From Dermatophilaceae bacterium Soc4.6 (GTDB taxonomy: Bacteria; Actinomycetota; Actinomycetes; Actinomycetales; Dermatophilaceae): a DNA stretch of 64,000 nt. The stretch is taken from the NCBI GenBank assembly GCA_039889245.1, contig JAZGVH010000002.1, forward strand, positions 1,364,001 to 1,428,000, written 5' to 3'. Below are positions 26,684 to 34,702 of the stretch, piece after piece. Below the pieces are notes generated by a model. It had not been told where the DNA came from, made no database searches, and saw only the letters and a list, made by a program, of their open reading frames with translations. Within the stretch, counting starts at the first letter, position 1; each line of letters starts with the position of its first letter. The position numbers were made by a program, and so were the translations under genes.

Positions 26684-26866
26684 TTACCCCACGCGAGACA
26701 CCCTGACGCCAGCCACCGCGGCAAGGCGAAGGTCCTCAGACGACAGCTGGTTGACCGACCCATCTACGACGAGCTCGACCGGCACTGCGATTGCCACGAC
26801 GCCACGCCCCGAGGTCAGCCTGCATCCTCCCCCGGGGGTGGACGACAGGCGGCCGCCGTAGTCCAC
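26684..26866 (-). CDS. Possible small protein upstream of the HTH gene
   Basis: The 60-aa frame includes VVAIAVPVELVVDGSVNQLS then SEDLRLAAVAGVRVSRVG, which looks like a strand-helix-helix and could be a small DNA-binding or antitoxin-type fold. It is in the same reading frame as the HTH gene and separated from it only by a TAA codon and about 85 bases. Without homologues this stays tentative. Confidence 0.35.
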   Translation of the reverse strand: MDYGGRLSSTPGGGCRLTSGRGVVAIAVPVELVVDGSVNQLSSEDLRLAAVAGVRVSRVG

Positions 26867-27180
26867 GACGACGACCTCCAGTCGGAGAGCACTGCTTTCC
26901 TCGTGAGTACTGCACCGTTCGGTCCAGCTCCACTGAGCCCTCCCCTAACTGGCTGAGGAACCTTTAGCGGCACCCTCTGGGCCCAGTGAGCCTGTCCCGT
27001 AGGGCGATCGTCCACCGGGACAGCAGGACGTCAGCGCGGTTCGTGCGGTGCCCATGGATAGGAGGGTCGTGTCTCTTGCTCAGAAGGTCGTGAACAGATC
27101 CGCGCGTCCCTCGTCGAGGAATTTCGGCACCCGCTTGTAGAACCGGTTCTTGCCCGGCGCAGGGCGTCCTGGAACCGCAG

Positions 27181-27257
27181 CCGGCCCAGCTTTGGTGACC
27201 AACCAGCGTGTCCCCGCGGCGCAGGCAAGCCAGCGCGTCCTCCAGTGCAGCGGCCAG
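27181..27257 (-). pseudogene. Fragment of a serine recombinase catalytic domain
   Basis: On the minus strand one frame reads ALEDALACLRRGDTLV, and the next frame continues TKLGRLRF. Together they match the resolvase segment ALxxLRxGDTLVVTKLDRLAR seen intact at 28,300. It is broken by a frameshift and has no catalytic serine region. Confidence 0.35.
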
Positions 27258-27334
27258 CCACTAACACAACAACAAGGACTGATGTAACATCCACGTATGC
27301 ATTCAAGCAATACGTTCGAAGGCAGTTTCGTGCG

Positions 27335-27670
27335 ATGACCTCGGAATCTCCCAATACCCAGCCAACCCTCACATTCGTGGGCAGTTGGTTCAGGCGAGGA
27401 ATAGGATTTAGCGGGCCGCTTGTTCGACTGGAAGTCACTCGTGACCAACTTCAGTTTCGACCTAGATTCGGCCTAGGGCTTATCCTTCGGGGAGCAGTTA
27501 TCCATCGAGAAGACATTCGGTCAATATCTTATGGTGGCAGGGGGTTTACTATCAGGTCGGGAATAGAAATTGTGACCCGTCGAGATGCTCGCCACTACTT
27601 TGGCGGCTTCAATAATGAATCTATTATTGGGGGGTTGCGCTCTCAAGGCTATTCCGTGCATATCAGATAG
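27335..27670 (+). CDS. Hypothetical protein, AT-richer than its surroundings
   Basis: The 111-aa protein (MTSESPNTQPTLTFVGSW...) has alternating hydrophobic residues (LVRLEVTRDQLQFRPRFGL, REDIRSISYGGRGFTIRSG) typical of a beta-rich, PH-like domain. Codon use is clearly less GC-rich than neighbouring genes, which suggests separate transfer. A start further upstream (27,245) is possible. No function is recognised. Confidence 0.6.
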   Translation: MTSESPNTQPTLTFVGSWFRRGIGFSGPLVRLEVTRDQLQFRPRFGLGLILRGAVIHREDIRSISYGGRGFTIRSGIEIVTRRDARHYFGGFNNESIIGGLRSQGYSVHIR

Positions 27671-27713
27671 CCGCCTTCTGGTCTATGCCGGTACGCAGGT
27701 GAACGCCTTCTTC

Positions 27714-27860
27714 ATGCTACGGGGAGCGTTTGTCTCCCAAAAGGTGAGTTGGATCGTCATCACGACCGTCATCGAGGTCGTGATGACGGCGATCTTTGGG
27801 ATCGTAGCCATCCGGATACGTCGTGAAGCAAGCAGACCCAACCGCCCGACACAGCCGTAG
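27714..27860 (+). CDS. Possible 48-aa membrane peptide
   Basis: The frame contains SWIVITTVIEVVMTAIFGIV, one strong transmembrane segment, followed by a basic tail (AIRIRREASRPNRP). The coding signal is mixed with a 13-bp inverted repeat (27,755-27,788), so the hydrophobic run could be accidental. Confidence 0.3.
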   Translation: MLRGAFVSQKVSWIVITTVIEVVMTAIFGIVAIRIRREASRPNRPTQP

Positions 27861-27981
27861 TTAGGGAACTCAACCGGGACACCGCGGCGACGGCAACTGC
27901 CTTGGTCGCAGGCAGGCCAAGACGTGGTCGCCTTGGAGCGAGGGGTCTCACGGAACCTAACGCGTCGCAGCTCTGACTGCT

Positions 27982-28140
27982 GTCCCGATAGGCGAACGTC
28001 TTACGGGACGATGAGCCGGGCCGCGGCTCTCCCCTCGCTTCGGGCTGGACACGGTCACATCGACAGTCCCGTAAGACCCGTCCGGTGAGAAGTCCCGCAG
28101 AGGGGGTTCCTGCGGCACACACTGGCGGTCATGTCGGGAC
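27982..28140. promoter_or_regulatory. Candidate res site of the adjacent resolvase
   Basis: Five GTCCCG/CGGGAC half-sites occur at 27,982, 28,004, 28,066, 28,092 and 28,135. The first pair spans exactly 28 bp (27,982-28,009), the size of a resolvase dimer site. GTCTTACGGGAC (27,998-28,009) is a perfect inverted repeat with 28,066-28,077. The block runs into the resolvase start, as in Tn3-type res regions. Confidence 0.5.
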
Positions 28141-28746
28141 TGAAGATCGGGTACGCGCGGGTCTCCACCACCTGGGCAGGACCTCACCTCCAAACGTGAG
28201 GCCCTGATCCGCTTCGGCGTCGAGGCGGACCGGATCTACGTCGACCACGGCCTGACCGGCACCAACCGGGCCCGGCCCGGTCTGCGTGAGGCGATGGCTG
28301 CCTGCCGTGCCGGCGACGTCCTGGTCGTCACCAAGCTCGACCGCCTCGCTCGCTCCCTGCCCGATGCCCGCGACATCCTCGCCGAGCTCACCGAACGCCA
28401 GGTCGCCCTCGACCTCGGTGGCGCGCGCCACGACCCCACTGATCCCATTGGGCGGTTGCTGTTCAACGTGCTCGCGATGGTCGCGGAGTTCGAGTCCGAC
28501 CTGATCAGGATGCGCACCCGCGAAGGCCTGGCCGTGGCCAAGGCCAAAGGCCGGTTGAAGGGCAAGCAGCCCAAGCTCAGCCCCCGCCAGGAAGCCCACC
28601 TCGTGACCCTGCACGCCAGCGGTGAGCACTCCCCGGGCGAGCTCGCCGAGCTCTTCGGCATCGGTCGCTCCACCGTCTACCGCGCAGTGCGCCAGCACCA
28701 CAAGCTGGCAGCCGCCGGCCTCGACGTCCCGGCTCCATCTGGGTGA
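28131..28746 (+). pseudogene. Serine recombinase (resolvase/invertase) with N-terminal frameshift
   Basis: The 5' end reads MSGLKIGYARVSTT, with the catalytic Ser in RVST, then goes out of frame around 28,170. From GQDLTSKREALIRFG onward a second frame continues intact: VDHGLTGTNRARPGLREAM, LVVTKLDRLARSLPDARDIL, EFESDLIRMRTREGLAVAKA and a C-terminal HTH (SPGELAELFGIGRSTVYRAV). One extra T in ACCACCTGGG would explain the shift. Unless frameshifted in a programmed way, no active enzyme can be made. Confidence 0.8.
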
Positions 28747-29004
28747 GCGGGGTGCGAAGGCCATGTCGCTGACCGGGCTCAGTCCCCAGCAGCACGCGGT
28801 CGCGCAGCAACGGTGGGAGGTCCTGCGCCCCCACCTGCAAGGCCAGCACCGGCCGTCGGCCACATAGCGATGCGAGAAGCGCGCCACCTACCGCTGCCAG
28901 TCACAGACACCAAGACTCCAGCCGGGTGTCTCGTAGACGATCGTCTACGAACCGGCGCTCTTGACGTTGCAGCTGAGCTGATCTCGCCGGGTGACCCATG
29001 CGAC
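28747..29004. other. Gap between resolvase and CRISPR array, with a 20-bp palindrome
   Basis: TCGTAGACGA followed by its exact complement forms a perfect 20-bp palindrome at 28,931-28,950. A TTGACG box lies at about 28,968, 35 bp before the first CRISPR repeat. No gene is seen. Confidence 0.5.
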
Positions 29005-30018
29005 GCCTCAATGAAGGGCCGGCCCCGAAGGGCCGGCGACGCGGCCTACGCCTACGCCGATGGTCTCCTACAGGAGGGGCCTCAATGAAGGGCCGGCCCC
29101 GAAGGTGTCAAGGGCCGGTGACCCGACCTGGCCGTACTGGCTGGTCTTCGTGCCCTGCCACGGGCCTCAATGAAGGGCCGGCCCCGAAGGGCTGTCCTTG
29201 ACAAGGGCCGGCGACCAAGTCGTTCGGTCGTCAGGTCGTCGACTCCGACGGGCCTCAATGAAGGGCCGGCCCCGAAGGGCCGGCGACATAAGCCACCGTT
29301 CGAGGTCGGCCATTTCCATTGCGCCTCAACGAAGGGCCGGCCCCGAAGGGCCGGCGACCGGTGAAGGACCACCGGCCACGGACCTGGTCGAGGAGGCCTC
29401 AATGAAGGGCCGGCCCCGAAGGGCCGGCGACGTCGTCGGACAGGAGGACACCGAGGCCGTAGTGCCGCGGGCCTCAATGAAGGGCCGGCCCCGAAGGGCC
29501 GGCGACCCCCTGCGTGCCCAGTCGTTCGCGGCGGCCCCGTCTGCGCCTCAATGAAGGGCCGGCCCCGAAGGGCCGGCGACATCCCCGGCACCGCGAACAC
29601 GTTCCTGCGGCAGATGACGCCTCAATGAAGGGCCGGCCCCGAAGGGCCGGCGACGTGCCAAGGGCGACGGACGACCCGATGAACTCGATCGTGCCTCAAT
29701 GAAGGGCCGGCCCCGAGGGGCCGGCGACCGGGTTACGCGCAGGTCGCGGCGTCGCTGACGTGGACCCGGCCGCAATGAAGGGCCGGCCCCGAAGGGCCGG
29801 CGACCCACTGGTGGACCGGGCCCACCGAGTGCCACAGCCTGCCTCAATGAAGGGCCGGCCCCGAAGGGCCGGCGACCTCAGGTCATCCAGCTCTCCGCTG
29901 AGGAGATGCAGCCTCAATGAAGGGCCGGCCCCGAAGGGCCGGCGACCATCTTCTACAACACCGGCACGGAGGCGTTCGGGGTGCCTCAATGAAGGGCCGG
30001 CCCCGAAGGGCCGGCGAC
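29005..30018 (-). CRISPR. CRISPR array, 14 repeats and 13 spacers, no cas genes nearby
   Basis: The repeats are 36 nt and the spacers 34-41 nt. Read on the minus strand each repeat starts GTCGCCGG and ends TTCATTGAGGC, and folds into a perfect 8-bp stem (GCCGGCCC/GGGCCGGC) closed by a C(UUCG)G tetraloop. Repeats start at 29005, 29079, 29164, 29252, 29323, 29396, 29471, 29545, 29619, 29693, 29769, 29841, 29911 and 29983. Repeats 2 and 3 carry 8- and 16-nt insertions; repeats 5, 10 and 11 have single changes. Degenerate repeats at the left end, the ATTGAGGC-type 3' handle and the UUCG loop all suggest transcription leftward from a leader that lay at the right, where IS21 now sits. Confidence 0.93.
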
Positions 30019-30149
30019 TTTGGTGTCAAGGGCCATTGAGATCTGCCCAGGGGCGGTCGTGAGACCTGCCCGGTGACGGTCACGAGAACTGCCCGGTGGT
30101 GGCCATGGGATCTGCCCAGTGCTGGCCACCGTCGGTCCGGTGTTGGGGG

Positions 30150-30959
30150 TCAGGTCAGCGGGTTCACCCCCTGGCCGGCGAGGGCTTGGGTGAGGCGGAC
30201 GCTGTCGCCGGTGGTCTGACAGATGTGGGCGTGGTGCAGGAGCCGGTCGACGGTCGCGGTCGCGAGGGTCTTGGGCATCAGCTCGTCGAACGAGGCCGGG
30301 TGCAGGTTCGAGCTGATCGCGATGGACCGCTTCTCGTACGCGGCATCGACCAGCCGGTACAACCCTTCGGCGGCGTCGTTCGCCACCGGGAGCAGGCCAA
30401 TGTCATCCACCACGACGAGATCTGCTCGCAGGACCCGGGCGATCGCACGGGTGACCGTGTCGTCCGCACGGTGCCGGCGCAGCAGGATCCCGAGGTCCTC
30501 GAGGGTGAACCACGCGACCTTCAGCCCGGCCTCGACGGCTTGCTGGCCGAGGGCCTCGAGCAGGAACGTCTTGCCCGTGCCGGAGGGCCCGCACACGACG
30601 AGGTTCTCCCGCCGGTGGACCCACTCCAAGGTCCGCAGGGCCTGCTGGGTCGGCGCCGGGATCGAGGAGGCCTGCGGGTCCCACACGTCGAACGTTTTCC
30701 CGGTGGGGAACCCGGCGGTGCTGCGGCGGGTCGCGAGGGCTGAGCGTTCCCGGCCGGCGGCTTCCTCACCGAGCAGGGCCCGCAGGACCTCGACCGGTTC
30801 CCACCGTTGGGCTTTCGCGGTCGCGACGACTTCAGGGGCGTGACGGCGGATGTGCGGCAACCGCAGCCGTCGCAGCAGCGTCTCGAGGTCGTCGGGAAGT
30901 GGCGGCGGGGCCGGGACACCGAGCGCCGGGACCGTGGGTGTCGTCGTCGCGCGGCTCAC
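30150..30959 (-). CDS. istB: IstB-like ATPase of IS21
   Basis: This 269-aa AAA+ helper has Walker A GPSGTGKTFLLEAL, Walker B LVVVDDIGLLP, and the IstB start (LETLLRRLRLPHIRRHAPEV). IstB selects target DNA and activates the IstA transposase. The ATG overlaps the istA stop as ATGA, giving coupled translation. The protein is intact. Confidence 0.96.
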   Translation of the reverse strand: MSRATTTPTVPALGVPAPPPLPDDLETLLRRLRLPHIRRHAPEVVATAKAQRWEPVEVLRALLGEEAAGRERSALATRRSTAGFPTGKTFDVWDPQASSIPAPTQQALRTLEWVHRRENLVVCGPSGTGKTFLLEALGQQAVEAGLKVAWFTLEDLGILLRRHRADDTVTRAIARVLRADLVVVDDIGLLPVANDAAEGLYRLVDAAYEKRSIAISSNLHPASFDELMPKTLATATVDRLLHHAHICQTTGDSVRLTQALAGQGVNPLT

Positions 30960-32542
30960 GAGGTCACCTCCGGTCGACCATCGTCGACCGTGCTCGCGAG
31001 GTCGCCGCCTGTCGGCGCAAGCGACGCCGGCGCAGCGCCGAGCGCGGCCCAGCTGGCGGTGCCCTGGGTCAAGGACCCGTCTTCCCCCGCGCGGCTGACC
31101 GCAGCGTTCCGCGTGCCGCTGCTCGTGTGCTGGTGGTGGTCAAGGATGGACGCAAGGTCGGCCTCGGCGAACCGGGCATGGACTGCGGCGTGGCCCAACG
31201 CCCAGTCGACGTCCTTCCTGTCGAACAACTTCGCCAACGTCACGGCCTGGGCCATCTTCACCCGGATCTTCGTCGTCCCCGCGGCCGCGGCCTCGCTCAG
31301 CCACAGCCGGGCACCGTCACCGATGGCGAGGAACTCGACCTCAGCAGTGTTACGGGCCAACGGTTTCCGCTCCAGCGATCCGACCGGGGCGTGGGGGAAG
31401 TGGTCGTCGTTGATCTTCGGGCTGCCCGGAGTGGCGCGGGCGTGACGGGCGACCTCGACCGGCCCGGTCAGCCCGACGTGCACGAGCACGACCTTCTCGT
31501 CGGCGCCCTGCCCGTGGACGCGGACCCACACGACCTGACCGAGCAACCGGGCCGGGACGGAGTACTGCCCACCCTCGAACGAGACCATCGGGGTGCTCGG
31601 CGGGACCGTGCGGGTCACGCCGAACGCGACGGTGTGCGGGACGGTGGGGATGGGGTGCAGCCGGGTGCATTCCTCGGCGAGCATCTCGACCGGGGCCCGA
31701 CGAGTGACCCGGTGGACCCGGGTGTTGACGTGGTCACAGAACTCCTCACACGCAGCCTCGAGCTCGGCGAACGAGGTGTACTCCTCGCGCAGGTTCGTGT
31801 CCTTCGGGACCAGGTCGGCCTTCGCGATCTTCACCGACGACTCCGACCCACCCTTCGACGCGGGGTCCGCCGGTACACAGGTGTGAATCGTGACGCCGTA
31901 GTGCCGGGCGAACGCGACGATCCCCGGGTTACGCACCGGCATCCCGGCGATGTGCTCCGTCGTGACCGTCTTCTCGTTGTCGGTCAACACGTACGTCGGG
32001 GCCCCACCGAGCCGGCGCAGCGTCACGTCGAGCGCAGCCATCACCGACGGCATCGTCTTGTCCCGGATCGGCAGGACCACCCGGAACCGCGACCACGCCA
32101 ACCACGCGATGAACAACGTGGTCTTCACGCCGTCGATGACGGGGCCGTCGCCGAAGTCGTACTGCAGCCACATCCCCGGCTCCGTCACCCAGGGGCGGTG
32201 CACGCGGACCCGGCCGAGGCGGTAGTCCCGCTTCACCGCCGCGACCGCCCGCCGGGTCATGCGCTCGGACCCGGTGTACCCGAGGCCGAGCAGCTTCTCG
32301 TGAGCCCGGTCCGCGCGCAGCTTGCCCTTCGACCGCTCGATCCACTCCTCGATCTTCGGGAGGAACTCCTCAATCAGCTGCGGTCTCGCGGCGGGACGGT
32401 CAGACAAGGCGCCCGCTTCGCGGGCGGCGACGTACCGGCCGACGGTGTGGTGCGAGACCCCGGACAACTCCCCGGCGTCCCGCAACGACCCCGTCAGGTC
32501 GAAGGCTTCCAACATGTTCATGATCTCCTCGGCAGACTTCAT
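30956..32542 (-). CDS. istA: IstA transposase of IS21
   Basis: This protein of about 528 aa has an N-terminal helix-turn-helix (LTGSLRDAGELSGVSHHTVG) and a DDE integrase core: QYDFGDGP (first Asp), LTDNEKTV (second Asp) and SKGGSESSVKIAK (Glu). It cuts and joins the element ends. The ATG at 32,542 follows a GGAGGG site; a longer frame upstream is ignored. The protein is intact, so the element may still move. Confidence 0.95.
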   Translation of the reverse strand: MKSAEEIMNMLEAFDLTGSLRDAGELSGVSHHTVGRYVAAREAGALSDRPAARPQLIEEFLPKIEEWIERSKGKLRADRAHEKLLGLGYTGSERMTRRAVAAVKRDYRLGRVRVHRPWVTEPGMWLQYDFGDGPVIDGVKTTLFIAWLAWSRFRVVLPIRDKTMPSVMAALDVTLRRLGGAPTYVLTDNEKTVTTEHIAGMPVRNPGIVAFARHYGVTIHTCVPADPASKGGSESSVKIAKADLVPKDTNLREEYTSFAELEAACEEFCDHVNTRVHRVTRRAPVEMLAEECTRLHPIPTVPHTVAFGVTRTVPPSTPMVSFEGGQYSVPARLLGQVVWVRVHGQGADEKVVLVHVGLTGPVEVARHARATPGSPKINDDHFPHAPVGSLERKPLARNTAEVEFLAIGDGARLWLSEAAAAGTTKIRVKMAQAVTLAKLFDRKDVDWALGHAAVHARFAEADLASILDHHQHTSSGTRNAAVSRAGEDGSLTQGTASWAALGAAPASLAPTGGDLASTVDDGRPEVTS

Positions 32543-32732
32543 GGTGTCCCTCCTGGGGGCGGTCGGCGCATCAGCACCGCCACCGCACCCCAGGAGGGGC
32601 CTCAACCGCTACATGCGGTGAGGCCAACGAACTCGTGTCGGGCAGATCCCGTGACCGTCAGTGGGCACTTTTCGTGGCCGCTACCGGGCAGTTATATGGC
32701 CGCCTCCGGGCAGTTTCTCGTGGCCGCTGCCA

Positions 32733-33144
32733 TCGTCCTCTCAGTGACGAACAGCGGCAACTGCTCGCCGTGTGCGACCTTCGCCAAGCGGTGAACTCGG
32801 GAGGGTTTGACTCTTACCTGCGCTTCTGGGGCGCAGACACGGCGCCCGATGCACTTGCGATCGTCGATGGCGCCCTGGGTGAGCCCTGGCGACAGGTTCT
32901 GGTTGAGGCCTTGGACATCTTCGGTACTGCGAACCCTTCGACTGCCGATGAACGGGCGGAGGTGCTCGACGATGCCTCCGAGGCCGACGACGTGCTGGGG
33001 ATGCTCGATGAGCGCTTCTACGAACTGGAGGGCTCGCAGGACGCGGATGCCGCGCTCGGCCAACGTGCGGAAGCGCTCAGCCCGTGGCCGGACGCTGGCA
33101 CACCAAGTCCAAAGCGCCGCTTTTGGGGTCGTAAGTCGGACTAG
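32733..33144 (+). pseudogene. DUF4375 (DMP19-like) protein, 5' end replaced by IS21
   Basis: Immediately inside the IS21 boundary the frame reads PLSDEQRQLLAVCDLRQAVN then SGGFDSYLRFWGADTAPDAL, the core of the DUF4375 family, followed by an acidic helical region and a basic Trp-containing tail (KRRFWGRKSD). The N-terminal part and start codon are missing. The frame is open through the IS end, so a hybrid product is possible but would lack the normal start. Confidence 0.7.
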
Positions 33145-33180
33145 GCACCCGCCGATCTTGGGCATGAGCCGGACACCCGG

Positions 33181-33206
33181 ACCTGCGTCTAGCCGCCGCG
33201 AAGTCG
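33181..33206 (+). repeat. Hairpin-repeat cluster Z (one unit)
   Basis: CCTGCGTCTAGCCGCCGCGA starts like the left edge of the clusters at 57,175 and 58,527. It ends directly at the stop codon of the ASCH-like gene. Confidence 0.55.
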
Positions 33207-33488
33207 CTACACGACGTGGAACTCGACTCGGTGGACGAGGGTGTCATCGCCGATCGGGCCAGAGTGGGCGGCCCGGTCACGAAGAGCCTCAAGATCGGCC
33301 TCGCCTGACGCGGCCACATCATCGTCGGTGACGGCCGAGAAGGGCAGCACCTCGATGGAGTCGATCGCGAGGACGACGCCGGAGGTCCGGTAGCGGCCAC
33401 CGAACTTGACCTGCGGCCTGCTCCACAGCCGGATCGACACCGTGACGCCGCCGCCGGCAACCCGCTTGCGAAGGTCTCGACTGAACAT
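33207..33488 (-). CDS. ASCH-like small protein
   Basis: The protein is about 93 aa: MFSRDLRKRVAGGGVTVSIR, LWSRPQVKFGGRYRTSG, VLAIDSIEVLPFSAVTDDDV, ADLEALRDRAAHSGPI then LVHRVEFHVV. The order matches ASCH/PUA-like RNA-binding proteins of actinobacteria. ASCH proteins are linked to RNA modification or translation control; the target is unknown. It stands alone between two hairpin-repeat clusters and reads against the repeat direction. Confidence 0.75.
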   Translation of the reverse strand: MFSRDLRKRVAGGGVTVSIRLWSRPQVKFGGRYRTSGVVLAIDSIEVLPFSAVTDDDVAASGEADLEALRDRAAHSGPIGDDTLVHRVEFHVV

Positions 33489-33537
33489 CACCCCGCCACG
33501 CTAGAGCCGGCTCCAAGCGCTCGTCGAGGTAGCCCCT

Positions 33538-33610
33538 TTCCGCCGCGAGAGCGGCCGTGTCTTTCCGCCGCGAGAGCGGACGTCCCACTGCGTCGCGAGA
33601 GCGGCCCGTC
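33538..33610 (+). repeat. Hairpin-repeat cluster A (three units)
   Basis: Three GCCGC/GTCGC-GAGA-GCGG units follow each other with CGTGTCTTTCC and CGTCCCACT linkers. Confidence 0.8.
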
Positions 33611-33697
33611 GACAGCTCAGCCCGGGGTAACCGGCGAGGTGCAGGGCGAGCGGCGGGACGAGTGCCCACCGTGTCCATGCAGACCCGGGAGCCGCCT

Positions 33698-34087
33698 TTA
33701 GCTCAAAGCAACTGTCCGGTTGGGGCTACGACGTGTCCTCAGCCACGATCCTTGTGTGGCCAGCGTCTGACCACCGCCAGCTAAGCGAACTCGGTAAGCC
33801 ACGACCCTCGCGCCCTTAAGCCATTCCGCACGTTCGACCGGCCGGAGCAGTTGCGCCTCGAGCCAATCCGCCGCTAGTGCGGCAAAGAATTCCGGGTCTT
33901 CCCGAACACCCTGCACACGGAGGTCGGTGTCATCCCCTCCGTTGTCCAAGAGGCTGCCATCGCCCCATTCACCTTCTAATTTGAGTCCCCAGGACGTAGC
34001 AGACCAGTAACCAACCTGGAGCTCGGTCAGTCCGAAGCTGCCCTCAAGAGCGGGGTGGCTGACCGTGACGATGAGCGGAGTCAGCAC
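33698..34087 (-). CDS. Hypothetical protein
   Basis: The 129-aa protein contains LTELQVGYWSATSWGLKLEG, DPEFFAALAADWLEAQLLRP and VERAEWLKGARVVAYRVRLA. It looks like a compact alpha-beta protein with good coding bias. Its family is not recognised. The 5' end lies 26 bp from the target duplication of the ISL3 element, so the insertion may have separated it from its promoter. The GTG at 34,087 is a guess. Confidence 0.6.
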   Translation of the reverse strand: MLTPLIVTVSHPALEGSFGLTELQVGYWSATSWGLKLEGEWGDGSLLDNGGDDTDLRVQGVREDPEFFAALAADWLEAQLLRPVERAEWLKGARVVAYRVRLAGGGQTLATQGSWLRTRRSPNRTVALS

Positions 34088-34126
34088 GGCCAAGCACCCA
34101 GAAGCCGCCGGAAGCAAACCGGCTCT

Positions 34127-34248
34127 TCACAAAGCAGGGTGTAGTTGCGGTCTGAAGCCGCCGCTCTCGAGCAGGGATCGGGCGATGTAGTTGGTGAGGT
34201 TGCGGAACCCGAGGGCGGAGCCACGCAGATGCTCGAGTCGACCATTGA
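34127..34248 (-). pseudogene. 3' part of the ISL3 transposase gene
   Basis: The fragment reads NGRLEHLRGSALGFRNLTNY then IARSLLESGGFRPQLHPAL and stop, the normal C-terminus of ISL3 transposases. It joins the 5' part at 37,988 after removal of the inner element, restoring TEAINGRLEHL. Confidence 0.9.
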
Positions 34249-34303
34249 CGGTTATCTGGAGCACTTGGTCGGATGTGGCCGGTGACCTGCATGTCTGCGT
34301 CGG

Positions 34304-34702
34304 CTACATGTCGCTGACGGGGGCGTCGCGGCCGGCGGTGCGGTCCTGCCCGATGCGGGTGGCGAGTTGCAGGCGGAGCGCGTGGTTCTCTGCTCGCAGG
34401 GTGTGGAGTTCCTGGCGGAGGGTGGTCAGCTGTTCGTCGCGGGAGGCTTGGCTCATCCGTTGGGCTGCGGGTTGACGGGGGCTGCGGGTGGCGGGAGCTC
34501 GAAGCCGGTTGATTTGCTCGCGGAGCTGGGGATCGCGATAGAGCAGGGTCCGCGAGACGCCGGCGGTGTGAGCGACGGCGGCGTAGGTGATGGGGGTGCC
34601 AGCGTGGTCGAGGGTATGGATGGCCGCGCGGGCCCGCTCCCGAGCCGATTCGGCTCGGTGCCGGCTCGCGGCAGTGAGGGCTGTGGTGTTGTCAGCGCGC
34701 AT
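34304..34702 (-). CDS. TnpC-like accessory protein (DUF6262 type)
   Basis: The protein is about 132 aa: an N-terminal helix (RHRAESARERARAAIHTLDH), a helix-turn-helix (ITYAAVAHTAGVSRTLLYRD), and a coiled coil (EQLTTLRQELHTLRAENHAL). Size and layout match the third protein of Tn554-type elements, which affects orientation and frequency of transposition but is not itself a recombinase. The start overlaps the end of tnpB. Confidence 0.8.
   Translation of the reverse strand: MRADNTTALTAASRHRAESARERARAAIHTLDHAGTPITYAAVAHTAGVSRTLLYRDPQLREQINRLRAPATRSPRQPAAQRMSQASRDEQLTTLRQELHTLRAENHALRLQLATRIGQDRTAGRDAPVSDM

Larger units (their letters stand above)
30024..32732 (-). mobile_element. IS21-family insertion sequence
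   Basis: The element is 2,709 bp with istA-istB on the minus strand. Ends are TG...CA. Reading inward, the left end TGTCAAGGGCC(ATTGAGATCTGCCC) and right end TGGCAGCGGCC(ACGAGAAACTGCCC) match, and both carry three or four subterminal copies of a CGGTCACGAGAACTGCCC-like motif, as expected for IS21. Flanks (CTTTGG and TCGTCC) show no target duplication, so one side has been rearranged. Only 5 bp separate it from the last CRISPR repeat. Confidence 0.88.

Noticed and set aside
26147-26956. A 269-codon plus-strand frame over the small HTH region
   Set aside because: Its translation is Arg/His/Pro-rich and featureless, while the minus strand carries a clear helix-turn-helix.
27755-27788. A 13-bp inverted repeat (CGTCATCACGACC) as a terminator
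   Set aside because: It has no U-tract and overlaps a possible small coding frame; it is noted only within that entry.
28861-29004. Leader on the left side of the CRISPR array, with a TTGACG box 35 bp before the first repeat
   Set aside because: The degenerate repeats are at that end, and the hairpin loop and repeat end fit the opposite strand better. The possibility is not excluded.
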